From Arion vulgaris (taxonomy: Eukaryota; Mollusca; Gastropoda; Stylommatophora; Arionidae), in the NCBI GenBank assembly GCA_020796225.1, contig CM036762.1:51384407-51448406 (forward strand): a stretch of 64,000 bases of DNA, read 5' to 3'. Every line of letters starts with the position of its first letter. Position 1 is the first letter of the stretch. Under the pieces are notes generated by a model, which saw only the letters and a list, made by a program, of their open reading frames with translations, searched no databases and was not told the DNA's origin. Shown here in pieces: positions 20,275-31,354 of the stretch. The translations under genes were made by a program, and so were the position numbers.

Positions 20275-20446
20275 GCGTGCCCAGCGTGTTCGTAGCGCGT
20301 TGGACTACGGATGACTAGTCCTCTGTAAGTGCGGGTTCAACTCCGCGGACTGGCAGAAAAGCTACAGGTTCCCCAGATTTACGGTGTTCGTGGCACCGAG
20401 TCGAAGAGTTTTCAGCTCAAGTGCTTCTGGATCGGAAAAAAAAAAG
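20275..20446 (+). mobile_element. SINE-B copy
   Basis: A-box-like cgtagcgcgttggac, B-box gggttcaactcc, body ccagatttacggtgttcgtg, end gcttctggatcgg plus poly(A). Lies about 350 bp from an inverted copy at 19723-19922. Confidence 0.88.
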
Positions 20447-20589
20447 CCGAGACACACAGATTTCAACCTAAGAGTAATAATAATTCCTTTCGTACGGTTA
20501 TACGTTACATAGGGCCTGCAAGTAATTTCTCCATATCAATCTATCCTGGGAAACTCCCTCAATCTCCTTCATGGAACTGAGACTGATAT

Positions 20590-20870
20590 TTCTTGCCTCT
20601 CTCAGCAAAGTTCGTTTCCGGGTCTCCTTAGGTCGACCTCTTTCTTGAACCCTTTGCATCCCACTTCAATGCCTGCTTTGATATTCGTTGATCATTTCTC
20701 CTCAAGGTGTGTCCAACATATCTCCATCTTTTCCTTCTTATAACAGTTGTCACTAGTGATTGACCAGACATTTCCCTGATTCCATCATTTATCAATTCGT
20801 TACATTTTATATTCATTATTTTTCGCAGACATTTATTTTCAAGGAGCCTCTGACTGGTTTTCAACCTAAT
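20590..20870 (-). pseudogene. non-LTR RT C-terminal region
   Basis: A 78-codon minus-strand frame: LLENKCLRKIMNIKCNELI, REMSGQSLVTTVIRRKRW, RYVGHTLRRND and KQALKWDAKGSRKR. This is the region after the RT palm through the basic GSRKRGRPK-like end. Related to 10950-11095. Confidence 0.82.
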
Positions 20871-20962
20871 ATTAAATCATTTTTGGTTATATCATAGTGT
20901 ATAGCCTAACAGACATAACAAAATTAGAATTAACTCCTTTCGAGACATTCAAGTGCTCAGCG
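20850..20962. repeat. repeat N, copy 1
   Basis: Blocks aacctaatattaaatca, ttggttatatcatagtgt and agaattaactcctttcg recur at 33875-34015 and 35155-35292. Dispersed element of unknown type. Confidence 0.6.
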
Positions 20963-21439
20963 ATGTTAAACTAAACTGTATAGAACTTTATTTTCTTATC
21001 GACCTCTATCTATCTTTCCCTGTGTTTTTCCACAGCCAACTCTAGATATCTAGGCCAGACAACTGGCTGGGGTTCCTGACCTAAATCAGAAAAGGGGGCC
21101 GGAAAATATAGATGTTTGATATAACACTGCAAGCTTTTTTACAATTTTAATCAATTCTGTGAGTCTATGGTTATTTATTGGTAAAAAATATTCATAATAT
21201 TGATATTCCTTATTGTTAAACTTAACTTGTTGCATAATATAACTTCGATTTAGCATTTTGTGTTGATTTTAAAATGAATTCGTCTATATACACCAATACT
21301 GGAATGCGAGGTCACGTGGTGTAGTTGGGGTCTGATTTCCCATAATTCTTACCTGAGTCCGAAGGCCCATAAGTTTATAGTTGGCTCTGGTTTTTTTCCT
21401 ATTGTCACAATGTATTCAAACGGTTCTCTTCTCATAAGA

Positions 21440-21625
21440 AGCGACTCAGGTAGGGACTCTAGGAAGCTACGCTAGTAAATAAAAGAAGCGTCGCAGAAAT
21501 AGGATGTGCTTGCCTACTTGTAAGCGAATAACTGGCACAACGTACAATCTCTCTCAGGCTCAGATCACATACAACTCACAAAGATTGGTTTAACAAGTGG
21601 TTGATATGGAGCGTTCGAAGAAGCT
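21440..21625 (+). mobile_element. SINE-D, 5'-truncated
   Basis: From gaagcgactcaggtaggga through tacgctagtaaataaaag and caatctctctcaggctcag to ggagcgttcgaagaag. Confidence 0.85.
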
Positions 21626-21766
21626 CGACCAAAAAAAGGGAAATACAACCTTGACCGCCAATAGCAAAGCTGACAACGCTCTGCGTTAGTGATCATGTGT
21701 CTTGGAAATTCTGGGGTTTGAAGCCAGCTAGGGACAAATTCTGGGTTTGCACGCTGTGCGCGATTA

Positions 21767-21964
21767 GACTACATGAGACCTTGATCATTTACTTGAGGAC
21801 CTAAGTTACAAGCACTTCTGAAGTTGAAGTAAGACTACATGAGACCTTGCTCATTTACTTGAGGTCCTAAGTTACAAGCACTTCTGAAGTTGAAGTAAGA
21901 CTACATGAGACCTTAATCATTTACTTGAGGTCCTAAGTTACAAGTACTTCTGAAGATGGCGTAA
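21767..21964. repeat. 66-bp tandem repeat, 3 copies
   Basis: Unit starts gactacatgagacctt and ends gaagttgaagtaa. Three copies with few substitutions. Confidence 0.92.
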
Positions 21965-22260
21965 GGCTTGCCTGAATGGTGGTGGATACTGGCGACAAGG
22001 AAAGCATAACTTCACTCAAAAATCACTCAAAGACTCTATATTAGACGCCATGACTAAAAATACCAACCAAAAAGAACTGTCATTACTGCCTGTAGTACCA
22101 CTTTTTAGGACGGTGCAGGACAGGTGGGACGGGAACCTGAGAAATGTAATGACCGCATGGCTAGTGCAGTCGTCACGAAGCTGTTCAGGTTAGGATTTTT
22201 CATTTATGCCCACAACAGAAAAACATCATTGGCCTTACCATGAATTGAACACGGGTCTGT

Positions 22261-22410
22261 CACACGGGAGCCATGCTCGTATCCATTCGGCCGGACGCTC
22301 CTCCTTGACGCCATGACTGCACCGAGTTTAAAGATGGCACACGGGAGCCATGCTCGTATCCATTTGGCCGGACGCTCATGACTACACCCGAGTTTAAAGA
22401 GGGCACATGA
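22261..22410. repeat. 76-bp tandem duplication, 2 copies
   Basis: Duplicated segment starting cacgggagccatgctcgta; the second copy is slightly shorter. Confidence 0.85.
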
Positions 22411-22620
22411 GAAAATGAGTTAAATACTAGTCTGTTCTTTGTATGTCAGTCGAAATGTACATACACAAGCATACAATAACAACAAAACTCACTGGGGTAA
22501 CTAATATATAATTAGGGTGGGTGTGGGATGTAATGAGAAATAGATCATTAAAATACATTATGACAATCAGAAAAATCAATGGGAACGAGATAGAGAACAA
22601 CAAAGAGAGAAGATATTCCA

Positions 22621-23031
22621 GACCATAGATTCTCAAACTTTTTCGGCTCATCCGCCCAATTTGAAAGGCGAAAACGTTGTGACGTCCCCTCCCCATTATA
22701 ACAGTTTGCCAACAACACCCCACACATATATATATATATATATATATACATTCTCTATTTTTACGTTGACATAGAAAATTGATATATATTTATGTTAAAC
22801 ATTGTAAATTTTCAAATGATTACATACATGCAATAGAAAAATTGATGAAAAAATGGATCGTGTAAGATGGGCATAAGATGAATTAAAATGCAGAATTCAA
22901 ATTTTTAATGGTTATTCAATCGCAAAAAACGATTAAAAACTCCTCCCCATTCTTCTGAACCCACTTTCGCTTCCCAAGAAGACAACAGCGCCCACTGGGG
23001 GTTGGGGGAGTACCGTTCACTTTAGAAACCT
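22621..23031. mobile_element. hAT-type non-autonomous element
   Basis: Left end contains agattctcaaactttttc and right end ttcactttagaaacct, imperfect inverted repeats of the TCTCAAACTTT type usual for hAT/Charlie-like elements; ccactgggggttgggg near the right end fits too. Flanked by atattcca (22613-22620) and atattcta (23032-23039), a 7 of 8 match expected of a hAT 8-bp TSD. It contains an (AT)n tract at 22722-22749. No transposase. Confidence 0.65.
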
Positions 23032-23094
23032 ATATTCTAGACTGTCTAATTTCATGGGTCATTGAAATATGTCAACTTTAAAACTGCTAGTAAA

Positions 23095-23172
23095 TAACCA
23101 GAGCAGACGTTACGTTTATAGAGATCCATGATCATCTACGCCAGCCGGCATGGCACACGTTAATGATGATGA
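23095..23172 (+). pseudogene. short RT tail relic (SRHGT type) with GATGAT tail
   Basis: gatccatgatcatctacgcc and agccggcatggcacacg match the last codons and terminal microsatellite of the 16985-17185 LINE. Confidence 0.7.
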
Positions 23173-23633
23173 TGACCTAGTAATACACTCCTTATGTTCC
23201 TTCCTTCCTATTATAACACTGGCAACATATTTCACCGAACACCCACACAGTTCTACGACTCTGCAAAGAAAAGAAAACATTTAGCACTTAAACGTTTAGC
23301 AAATTGGAAATTAATATATTTCCTTGACTAAATGTCAGCGGCGTGTCTCAAGGTTTCCCTTATTAACGTAGGCAAATAAAGACACCGTTAAAATTTCCGG
23401 CTTTTTTCTGCCTCGTTTCGGATCATATCGTCTTCAGCACGCCCAATTTCCAGGGCAATTGGGTTATGTCTGTTAATTTTAATGGAACTATTTGAAGACT
23501 TTGATGGGAAACCTCAAATTGTTCCGCGTATTTCTTGATCTTTGTAATGGGCGTCCTCTTCTTATGTTCTTTTCTGCTTATAGTTCGTTCTTTGACAGGT
23601 TAGCGAGGGATCAAAATTACCGGAAACGCGCGG

Positions 23634-26600
23634 CTCTGAAATATTTCTACTGTACGGTTGTTATACTTAAATGTTAGCGGTCTTGGTAGCGTAGAGGTTA
23701 GGTGTTCACCTTTGAAATATTTCTACTGTACGGTTGTTATACTTAAATGTTAGCGGTCTCTGTAGCGTAGAGGTTAGGTGTTCACCTTTGAAATATTTCT
23801 ACTGTAAGGTTGTTATACTTAAATGTTAGCGGTCTTGGTGGCGTAGAGGTTAGGTGTTCACCTTTGAAATATTTCTACTGTAAGGTTGTTATACTTAAAT
23901 GTTAGCGGTCTTGGTAGCGTAGAGGTTAGGTGTTCACCTTTGAAATATTTCTACTGTACGGTTGTTATACTTAAATGTTAGTGGTCTTGGTGGCGTAGAG
24001 GTTAGGTGTTCACCTTTGAAATATTTCTACTGTAAGGTTGTTATACTTAAATGTTAGCGGTCTTGGTGGCGTAGAGGTTAGGTGTTCACCTTTGAAATAT
24101 TTCTACTGTAAGGTTGTTATACTTAAATGTTAGCGGTCTTGGTAGCGTAGAGGTTAGGTGTTCACCTTTGAAATATTTCTACTGTAAGGTTGTTATACTT
24201 AAATGTTAGCGGTCTTGGTAGCGTAGAGGTTAGGTGTTCACCTTTGAAATATTTCTACTGTACGGTTGTTATACTTAAATGTTAGTGGTCTTGGTGGCGT
24301 AGAGGTTAGGTGTTCACCTTTGAAATATTTCTACTGTAAGGTTGTTATACTTAAATGTTAGCGGTCTTGGTGGCGTAGAGGTTAGGTGTTCACCTTTGAA
24401 ATATTTCTACTGTAAGGTTGTTATACTTAAATGTTAGCGGTCTTTGTAGCGTAGAGGTTAGGTGTTCACCTTTGAAATATTTCTACTGTAAGGTTGTTAT
24501 ACTTAAATGTTAGCGGTCTTGGTGGCGTAGAGGTTAGGTGTTCACCTTTGAAATATTTCTACTGTAAGGTTGTTATACTTAAATGTTAGCGGTCTTTGTA
24601 GCGTAGAGGTTAGGTGTTCACCTTTGAAATATTTCTACTGTAAGGTTGTTATACTTAAATGTTAGTGGTCTTGTAGGCGTAGAGGTTAGGTGTTCACCTT
24701 TGAAATATTTCTACTGTAAGGTTGTTATACTTAAATGTTAGCGGTCTCTGAAATATTTCTACTGTAAGGTTGTTATACTTAAATGTTAGCGGACTTGGTG
24801 GCGTAGAGGTTAGGTGTTCACCTTTGAAATATTTCTACTGTAAGGTTGTTATACTTAAATGTTAGCGGTCTTTGTAGCGTAGAGGTTAGGTGTTCACCTT
24901 TGAAATATTTCTACTGTAAGGTTGTTATACTTAAATGTTAGTGGTCTTGGTGGCGTAGAGGTTAGGTGTTCACCTTTGAAATATTTCTACTGTAAGGTTG
25001 TTATACTTAAATGTTAGCGGTCTCTGTAGCGTAGAGGTTAGGTGTTCACCTTTGAAATATTTCTACTGTAAGGTTGTTATACTTAAATGTTACGGTCTTG
25101 GTAGGTAGAGGTTAGGTGTTCACCTTTGAAATATTTCTACTGTAAGGTTGTTATACTTAAATGTTAGCGGTCTTGGTCGTAGAGGTTAGGTGTTCACCTT
25201 GAAATATTTCACTGTAAGGTTGTTATACTTAAATGTTAGCGGTCTTTGTAGCGTAGAGGTTAGGTGTTCACCTTTGAAATATTTCTACTGTAAGGTTGTT
25301 AAAACTTAAATGTTAGTGGTCTTGATGGTAGAGGTTAGGTGTTCACCTTTGAAATATTTCTACTGTAAGGTTGTTATACTTAAATGTTAGTGGTCTTGGT
25401 GGCGTAGAGGTTAGGTGTTCACCTTTGAAATATTTCTACTGTAAGGTTGTTATACTTAAATGTTAGCGGTCTCTGAAATATTTCTACTGTAAGGTTGTTA
25501 TACTTAAATGTTAGCGGTCTTGGTGGCGTAGAGGTTAGGTGTTCACCTTTGAAATATTTCTACTGTAAGGTTGTTATACTTAAATGTTAGCGGTCTTTGT
25601 AGCGTAGAGGTTAGGTGTTCACCTTTGAAATATTTCTACTGTAAGGTTGTTATACTTAAATGTTAGTGGTCTTGGTGGCGTAGAGGTTAGGTGTTCACCT
25701 TTGAAATATTTCTACTGTAAGGTTGTTATACTTAAATGTTAGCGGTCTCTGTAGCGTAGAGGTTAGGTGTTCACCTTTGAAATATTTCTACTGTAAGGTT
25801 GTTATACTTAAATGTTAGCGGTCTTGGTGGCGTAGAGGTTAGGTGTTCACCTTTGAAATATTTCTACTGTAAGGTTGTTATACTTAAATGTTAGCGGTCT
25901 TGGTGGCGTAGAGGTTAGGTGTTCACCTTGAAAATTTCTACTGTAAGGTTGTTATACTTAAATGTTAGCGGTCTCTGTAGCGTAGAGGTTAGGTGTTCAC
26001 CTTTGAAATATTTCTACTGTAAGGTTGTTATACTTAAATGTTAGCGGTCTTGGTGGCGTAGAGGTTAGGTGTTCACCTTTGAAATATTTCTACTGTAAGG
26101 TTGTTATACTTAAATGTTAGTGGTCTCTGTAGCGTAGAGGTTAGGTGTTCACCTTTGAAATATTTCTACTGTAAGGTTGTTATACTTAAATGTTAGCGGT
26201 CTTGGTGGCGTAGAGGTTAGGTGTTCACCTTAGAAATATTTCTACTGTAAGGTTGTTATACTTAAATGTTAGCGGTCTCGGTGGCGTAGAGGTTAGGTGT
26301 TCACCTTTGAAATATTTCTACTGTAAGGTTGTTATACTTAAATGTTAGCGGTCTTGGTGGCGTAGAGGTTAGGTGTTCACCTTTGAAATATTTCTACTGT
26401 AAGGTTGTTATACTTAAATGTTAGTGGTCTTGGTGGCGTAGAGGTTAGGTGTTCACCTTTGAAATATTTATACTGTAAGGTTGTTATACTTAAATGTTAG
26501 TGGTCTTGGTGGCGTAGAGGTTAGGTGTTCACCTTTGAAATATTTCTACTGTAAGGTTGTTATACTTAAATGTTAGTGGTCTTGGTGGCGTAGAGGTTAG

Positions 26601-26692
26601 GTGTTCACCTTTGAAATATTTCTACTGTAAGGTTGTTATACTTAAATGTTAGTGGTCTTGGTGGCGTAGAGGTTAGGTGTTCACCTTTCGTG
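23634..26692 (+). repeat. 76-bp tandem array with A-box motif, about 40 copies
   Basis: Unit of 76 bp: gaaatatttctactgtaagg, ttgttatacttaaatgttag, cggtcttggtggcgtagagg, ttaggtgttcaccttt. The part tggcgtagaggttagg fits a pol III A-box (TRGCNNAGNGG). After the last unit the sequence continues cgtgccaaagtaaccgg, which looks like the next part of the same tRNA-like head, but no B-box follows. Variant units switch between tggcg and tagcg and between gcggt and gtggt. Two units (near 24746 and 25471) are deleted to ctctgaaatattt. A cluster of single-base gaps lies at 25085-25340. Confidence 0.95.
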
Positions 26693-26814
26693 CCAAAGTA
26701 ACCGGTTTGCTTCCTCGTGAAGCCATCAGGATATTTTTTCCAGAGTTTCATGATCTTAGTGTAGGTGAGATCGAGTTCCAAGTCCTATCGGAGACGGACG
26801 ATACAACGTAGTTA

Positions 26815-26970
26815 CCGTGTTCAATTTCATCAAGAAACAACAAATTAAATGGTTGGGCCACATAAGCAGATTACCAACAGACAGTGCACCTCAAAGAGCA
26901 ATGCTGCTCCGATACAATGAGTACAAAGCAAAAGGCCGGCCACGCAAAAGATAGACCTCACCGACAACGG
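26815..26970 (+). pseudogene. non-LTR RT tail
   Basis: Reads FIKKQQIKWLGHISRLPTDS, APQRAMLLRYNEYKAKGRPR, KR then stop. K-W-x-G-H-x-x-R and K-x-x-G-R-P-R-K-R are LINE RT C-terminal signatures. A relative is at 52470-52700. Confidence 0.8.
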
Positions 26971-27312
26971 AGGCGACGAAAGACACTATATACACAGCGC
27001 ACACAAAGGCCCGTTTTAGAAATCTCTTCTTGACCTGACGCTGTGAGGCAAAACAGAATTGGAGAAAAGAAAGAAAGAAAGCAGAACAAAAGCATTTGTT
27101 CTTTTCTCTGTTCATGATATTCTTTCTAAGTACTCTTCTGTAACAATTGCATTCAACCGCATTTATAATACACATATCAAAATACAGGCTTCTAGATACA
27201 CAAACTGGTTTATATACATAATAATAAAGGTACACATACATTTCCAAAAGCACAAAACAAGTTTACAGTCGTACACTAGTGAGTTGCTTTTTTTCTACCT
27301 CAAAGACTTGGA
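26971..27312. other. no gene recognised
   Basis: Overlapping 93-codon plus-strand and 120-codon minus-strand frames lack motifs and look like shadows in AT-rich DNA. Confidence 0.4.
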
Positions 27313-27314
27313 CC

Positions 27315-27600
27315 ATTACTATCAGTTATCAGTTATATGAGGACTATCATCATAGCACTCCGGACATGTCCATAGGTGCTCCGATCTCCGCCTCAGCAAA
27401 TCCAGCAGCGTCCAGGGGCCCAACATGCCAGTTCGATGTTGATTAATCAATCTCCTTGCATACTTAGTATGTCGTTCTTTTCGGGCTGCAGCAATATTTA
27501 CACCCATCTCTTTCAATCTGGTCAGCGAGTGGGATTCACACTGAAACTCCTCTGTTCGAAATGACTCTCTCAATGCGTGAAGAATGTCATTACTCACATG
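27315..27600 (-). pseudogene. RNase H LINE 3' tail (CPEC type)
   Basis: Minus-strand frame contains SLTRLKEMGVNIAAARKE, RRLINQHRTGMLGPW and the end [20 protein letters not shown]. It is nearly identical to 12905-13106 and diverges upstream, consistent with two insertions of the same family. Confidence 0.85.
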
Positions 27601-27949
27601 AAAGTATGAAAGAATGTCAGTATTCACCATTACTAATTGTGAGTTAACGCTCTTTGCAATTACACTAATGAAATATTTATCTTTGAAGCGTAAAGTCCAA
27701 CAGTAAACAGTTTGAACGGAATTAGCGAAGGAAATGATGCGAATTATTCCCAATGATGTGCTTTTGTTGAAGTGTCACTGCCTATATTTAGATTGATTCT
27801 GTACGTTGTAGCTACAAAGTGTGTGAGAGTCAGCTCCTAAATGAAATAGGTCGGCTTGTTGTCTGTGTAGTGTAGATTTGAACTCGTCAAAGACTAAATG
27901 TGTGCCATGTTGATTAAACCAAAATAATAATGGTAATAATAGCCATCCA

Positions 27950-28470
27950 TTGCAAGGGATGATGACAACATCCTCAGACGTGTGCTGCATTTCTTTGGTG
28001 TGTGGTGGTGACTGTAAGTTCAACCCTCGAACACAACCCACTAACACAAGTGGTGCATACATGATCACAGTTAGACATGTGAGTGGTGCTGTGTGTTTTG
28101 TCTTTTCGTCAACTCGCTGTCTCTGCGCCTCAACACTACGACGATTCTCAGCTATGCGAGTTCCTCTTGTGTTGTTACATCGTCACATTTGGCAAGAGAT
28201 TCCCAGCATATGGTCTCTATATCGAAGCATTTTAGAGACACTTTAAGTGTTTTTAAAGCGTTTTTTCTGTCCCCCAACTGATCCTCTGTCCCCTTCAAGC
28301 TTGCCATAATCAACTGGTATGGGATTCGTTTATCAGACATTCGAACAACTTGATCAGCGTTTCTCACTTGAGCATTCTGCAACAGAATGTTGACTCTTGG
28401 TATATTGGCTCTTATGATGACTTAGATACCTGGAATTTTGTCCTGCCAGTTAATTTTCAGTAGTCTGCGT
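27950..28470 (-). pseudogene. non-LTR LINE 3' end with zinc-knuckle-like tail
   Basis: Minus strand has a relic of LLRKINWQDKIP, then QNAQVRNADQVVRMSDKRIP, LKTLKVSLKCFDIETICWES and a degraded finger region before RNAAHV. It is the second copy of the family at 6485-7110, with independent stops and frameshifts. Confidence 0.8.
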
Positions 28471-28724
28471 AGACTACTAAAAAATAAACCAAAATAGACA
28501 GATAGAAAAGAATATCCCAAATTTAGTCTTATAAATGCATGAACAAACGTTGCAGAAATAATTAAGATGCTGAATGATCATGTTAGGTTTGTGGTGGACA
28601 GAAATGCACAAAGTCGAACTGAGTGGAAATTTGTGTCTCTGTGTTATGCGTCATTGGTCGCCATGAGGATTAATGATGATGATGATGATGAATAGTTTAA
28701 ACTTCAACACTTGCCTGAATTGTC

Positions 28725-28850
28725 AGCCCCGATAGCATAGGGGTTAGTGTACTTGCTTTCTAGGCGAGTGGTCTCAGGTTCAAATTCTCCAAATGGAGGT
28801 AGATTCTTTCCAACTACAACCACTCATGTCGACCTAGCCACACATGGATG
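28725..28850 (+). mobile_element. SINE-I copy (tRNA-derived)
   Basis: A-box atagcataggggttag and B-box aggttcaaattctcc with tRNA-like spacing, followed by cgacctagcc. Others at 33520-33720 and 34203-34400. Confidence 0.7.
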
Positions 28851-28852
28851 CA

Positions 28853-28992
28853 AGAGAAACGATGAGACGTACATACATGGGATGGATCAGAGAAACGATG
28901 AGACGTACATGGATGCAGAGAGAAACGAATGAGACGTGACTATGGATGCAAGAGAAACGATGAGACGTACATGGATGCAAGAGAAATGCTGA
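28853..28992. repeat. about 31-bp tandem repeat, 4-5 copies
   Basis: Repeats of agagaaacgatgagacgtac plus atggatgca with length variation. Confidence 0.88.
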
Positions 28993-29254
28993 GACGTAAA
29001 GATGGCCGACAGAATGTTGACAACATCATCCGTTGTGTATCGTTTATCAAAAGATAATATGGGCCTAACATCATATTTCTCAATATACCTGATCTTTCCT
29101 TCATTTTTAGTCTGAAAACCTTAATTACATTTGTTGTCCGCTTAATAAATATTAATTTTATATGCTCTAATTATATATTTCTTCACACTGTTGTTTGTCC
29201 TTCTACTTTGACTTTTTTTTAAAACAATTTTAATTGCGCTTCTTCAAATTTTTC

Positions 29255-29395
29255 GCAGATCCATAGGCGTGTTGCTGGAGTTACTGCTTTGTGCAATACT
29301 CTTGGCAGGTGACGTGTCATTTCTGCGGAGAGGAACCGAGCCATATGGTGTAAAACCTGGTGGAATGAAGTTAATGCTTAGACACTTTAGAATTC
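29255..29395 (+). mobile_element. SINE-A, 5'-truncated
   Basis: Starts in the body (gatccataggcgtgttgctg) and continues gtcatttctgcggagagga and aacctggtggaatgaagtt. Confidence 0.82.
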
Positions 29396-29474
29396 AGATC
29401 TATCCAGTTTACAATGACCCACGATGCCTGAATTGACAACAGAGCGCAGAGCTGAACCAGAAGCTATGAGGAAG

Positions 29475-29640
29475 CAGTGGCGGCTCGTGCTCATTTTTGT
29501 TGGTGGGGCCAGACACAAATTTTCGGAAAAATCATGGTTTTGGGTTAGGTTATATTTTAATTTATAAAATAATAAATACACGTTACACATTATTTTTGGT
29601 GGGGCCGGCTCCACTGGCCCTTAATGACGAGCCGCCACTG
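29475..29640. mobile_element. hAT MITE (MITE-F), with 8-bp TSD
   Basis: 166-bp element with inverted ends cagtggcggctcgtg and cgagccgccactg. The flanks tgaggaag (29467-29474) and tggggaag (29641-29648) match at 7 of 8 positions, as expected for hAT. Two larger copies are at 38240-38804 and 44426-44944. Confidence 0.88.
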
Positions 29641-29674
29641 TGGGGAAGTAATCTGAACATTCAGAAGATGATCG

Positions 29675-29810
29675 GGAAGACTATCAGTTATCAGAGAACT
29701 ATCATCATAGCACTCCGGACACGTCCATGTCTGTTCAATCTTCACCTTAACAAATCCAGCAGCGTCCAGTGGCCCAACACGCCAGTTCAATGTTGATTAA
29801 TAAATCACTT
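29675..29810 (-). pseudogene. RNase H LINE 3' tail (CPEC type)
   Basis: Minus strand: MNWRVGPLDAAGFVKVKIEQ then TWTCPECYDDSSLITD. Same C-terminal Cys-x-x-Cys end as at 12912 and 27322. Confidence 0.78.
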
Positions 29811-29814
29811 CGAA

Positions 29815-30560
29815 TATTTGGTTTGACGTTCTTTGCACACGACATAACATAAGATCTAGAATGACCACAGACATGGACACTAAACTAGAAACGCTCAAGC
29901 ATGCATACATTGTTTTACATATTCATAAACGGGGGAGGGGTCGCATCTTTTCAGAGCATCTGCTTTACTCATTTATAGCACGTTCTTCCTCCCCCCCTTA
30001 TACATCCACCCAAAACCCCACCAGCAATACTAACAATTTTCAACGACTTCTTAACGGTTATGTTAACGCTCTTGCTAATGTCTATTTGTTTGATTATTTT
30101 TGCGCTATAATTTGTTCATGGCGCGAAGTTTCAGTTGACAGGCTGTGATTGAAACATCATATACTGTGTTTTTAACGTGTTGTCTGGGGGAGAGTTTGTT
30201 TAGAAAACTAATGTAGCAGTTTGCTGATTGGTCTGTTTTGATGTAGAAGTACGCAAGAAGAAAAAAGACCACTTTGATGTGTTTTGCAGACATAAAGGCT
30301 TAGCTCTGAGTGTATGGGATACTATTATGATGGAGATGTGAATGGTGGGAGAGTAGACAAAATAGTGCATGTTCTTCAAATGCGTAGAAACATGAGAACA
30401 CTTGAATTGTGTGTGTGAGTGTGGAAATGTGTGTGTATGTATGTGTGGATGAGGGAGGTATGTTCCCTGAAGAGATACCAAGTTTGAAACTGAACAACAA
30501 ATATTAGAACCACTTCGAGCTCCGAAGAATTATGTAATCCTTCTGATAAGCATCAATTCT
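29815..30560. other. no gene recognised
   Basis: Several short overlapping frames on both strands with no motif. A GT-rich stretch lies at 30406-30456. Otherwise unassigned. Confidence 0.45.
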
Positions 30561-30624
30561 CGTCGCCCCCAATGGCACATAAGGCAGAGACAAATAGTTT
30601 CCACTCAGTTCGATCTTATGCCTT

Positions 30625-30815
30625 TCTTTTTGCTTTAAATCTAGTCCTATGCATGTCTTTGAGCTCTGCTCTAAATCTAGTCCTATGCATGTCTTTGAGC
30701 TCTGCTCTAAATCTAGTCCTATGCATGTCTTTGAGCTCTGCTCTAAATCTAGTCCTATGCATGTCTTTAAGCTCTGCTTTATATCTAGTCACATGTATGT
30801 CTTTAAGCTCTGCTT
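30625..30815. repeat. 36-bp tandem repeat, 5 copies (left part)
   Basis: Unit contains aaatctagtcctatgcatg and tctttgagctctgctct. The array is split by the SINE-B copy at 30816-31046 and resumes at 31047. Confidence 0.93.
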
Positions 30816-31046
30816 ACGCCCGCCTGCTCAGCGTGTTCGTAGCGCGTTGGACTGCGGGTGACTATCCCTCTGTGAGTACGGGTTCAATTCCGCGGGCTGA
30901 CAGAAAAACCACAGGTTCCTCAGATTTACGGTGTTCGTGGCACCGAACCGAAGGGTTACGATGTCCAACCGACCGAAGGGTTGATGTCCATGGCACCGAG
31001 CCGAAGCGCTGAAAGCTCAAGTGCTTCTGGAACGGAAAAAAAGCTC
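30816..31046 (+). mobile_element. SINE-B copy inserted in the 36-bp array
   Basis: A-box-like cgtagcgcgttggact, B-box gggttcaattccgcggg, body ccgaaccgaagggttacg, A-rich end. Flanked by agctctgct on both sides, which could be a TSD but could equally be array sequence. Confidence 0.9.
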
Positions 31047-31095
31047 TGCTGTAAATCTAGTCATATGTATGTCTTTGAGCTCTGCTTTAAATGTT
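31047..31095. repeat. 36-bp repeat, right part
   Basis: Continuation of the array after the SINE-B insertion (aaatctagtcatatgtatg, tctttgagctctgc). Confidence 0.85.
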
Positions 31096-31179
31096 CTCTT
31101 CCATAAGCCTCCCTTTTTTATGTGGTGGTCTGCAAGGTCCCCTGCATTTCATGTCTTTCTTGTCCGTTTTCTTTTTCTT

Positions 31180-31350
31180 CTTCTCTCGATCATTCTTCAC
31201 GGCCAATTTTATCATTCTTTTTGTGATGTATAATTGGTCCTTTGACAAGAACGGAGTGATCTACGTCGGGACGATTGTGCGCCCATGGTGACTAGGCTCG
31301 CCTGTCCGGTTTCAGCCAGCTTTTGATTTACTAGGGTAAACTTTTCCTAG
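31180..31350 (-). mobile_element. diverged SINE-D/E relative
   Basis: Inverse order of the SINE-E blocks (ttcttcttctctcgatcatt, tttttgtgatgtata, gtttcagccagctttt, tttactagggtaaact) but strongly diverged. An old copy or separate subfamily. Confidence 0.5.
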
Positions 31351-31354
31351 GGTA

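Noticed and set aside
22427..22751. Two overlapping minus-strand frames of 98 and 67 codons
   Set aside because: They overlap the hAT element and an (AT)n tract; no motif, no start context.
27059..27340. 93-codon frame as a host gene
   Set aside because: No domain, AT-rich, opposite strand has an overlapping 120-codon frame of equal quality, and it runs into an RNase H LINE tail.
30818..30900. tRNA gene in SINE-B
   Set aside because: Repeated five times with the same non-tRNA body and A-rich tail; the acceptor stem does not pair convincingly.
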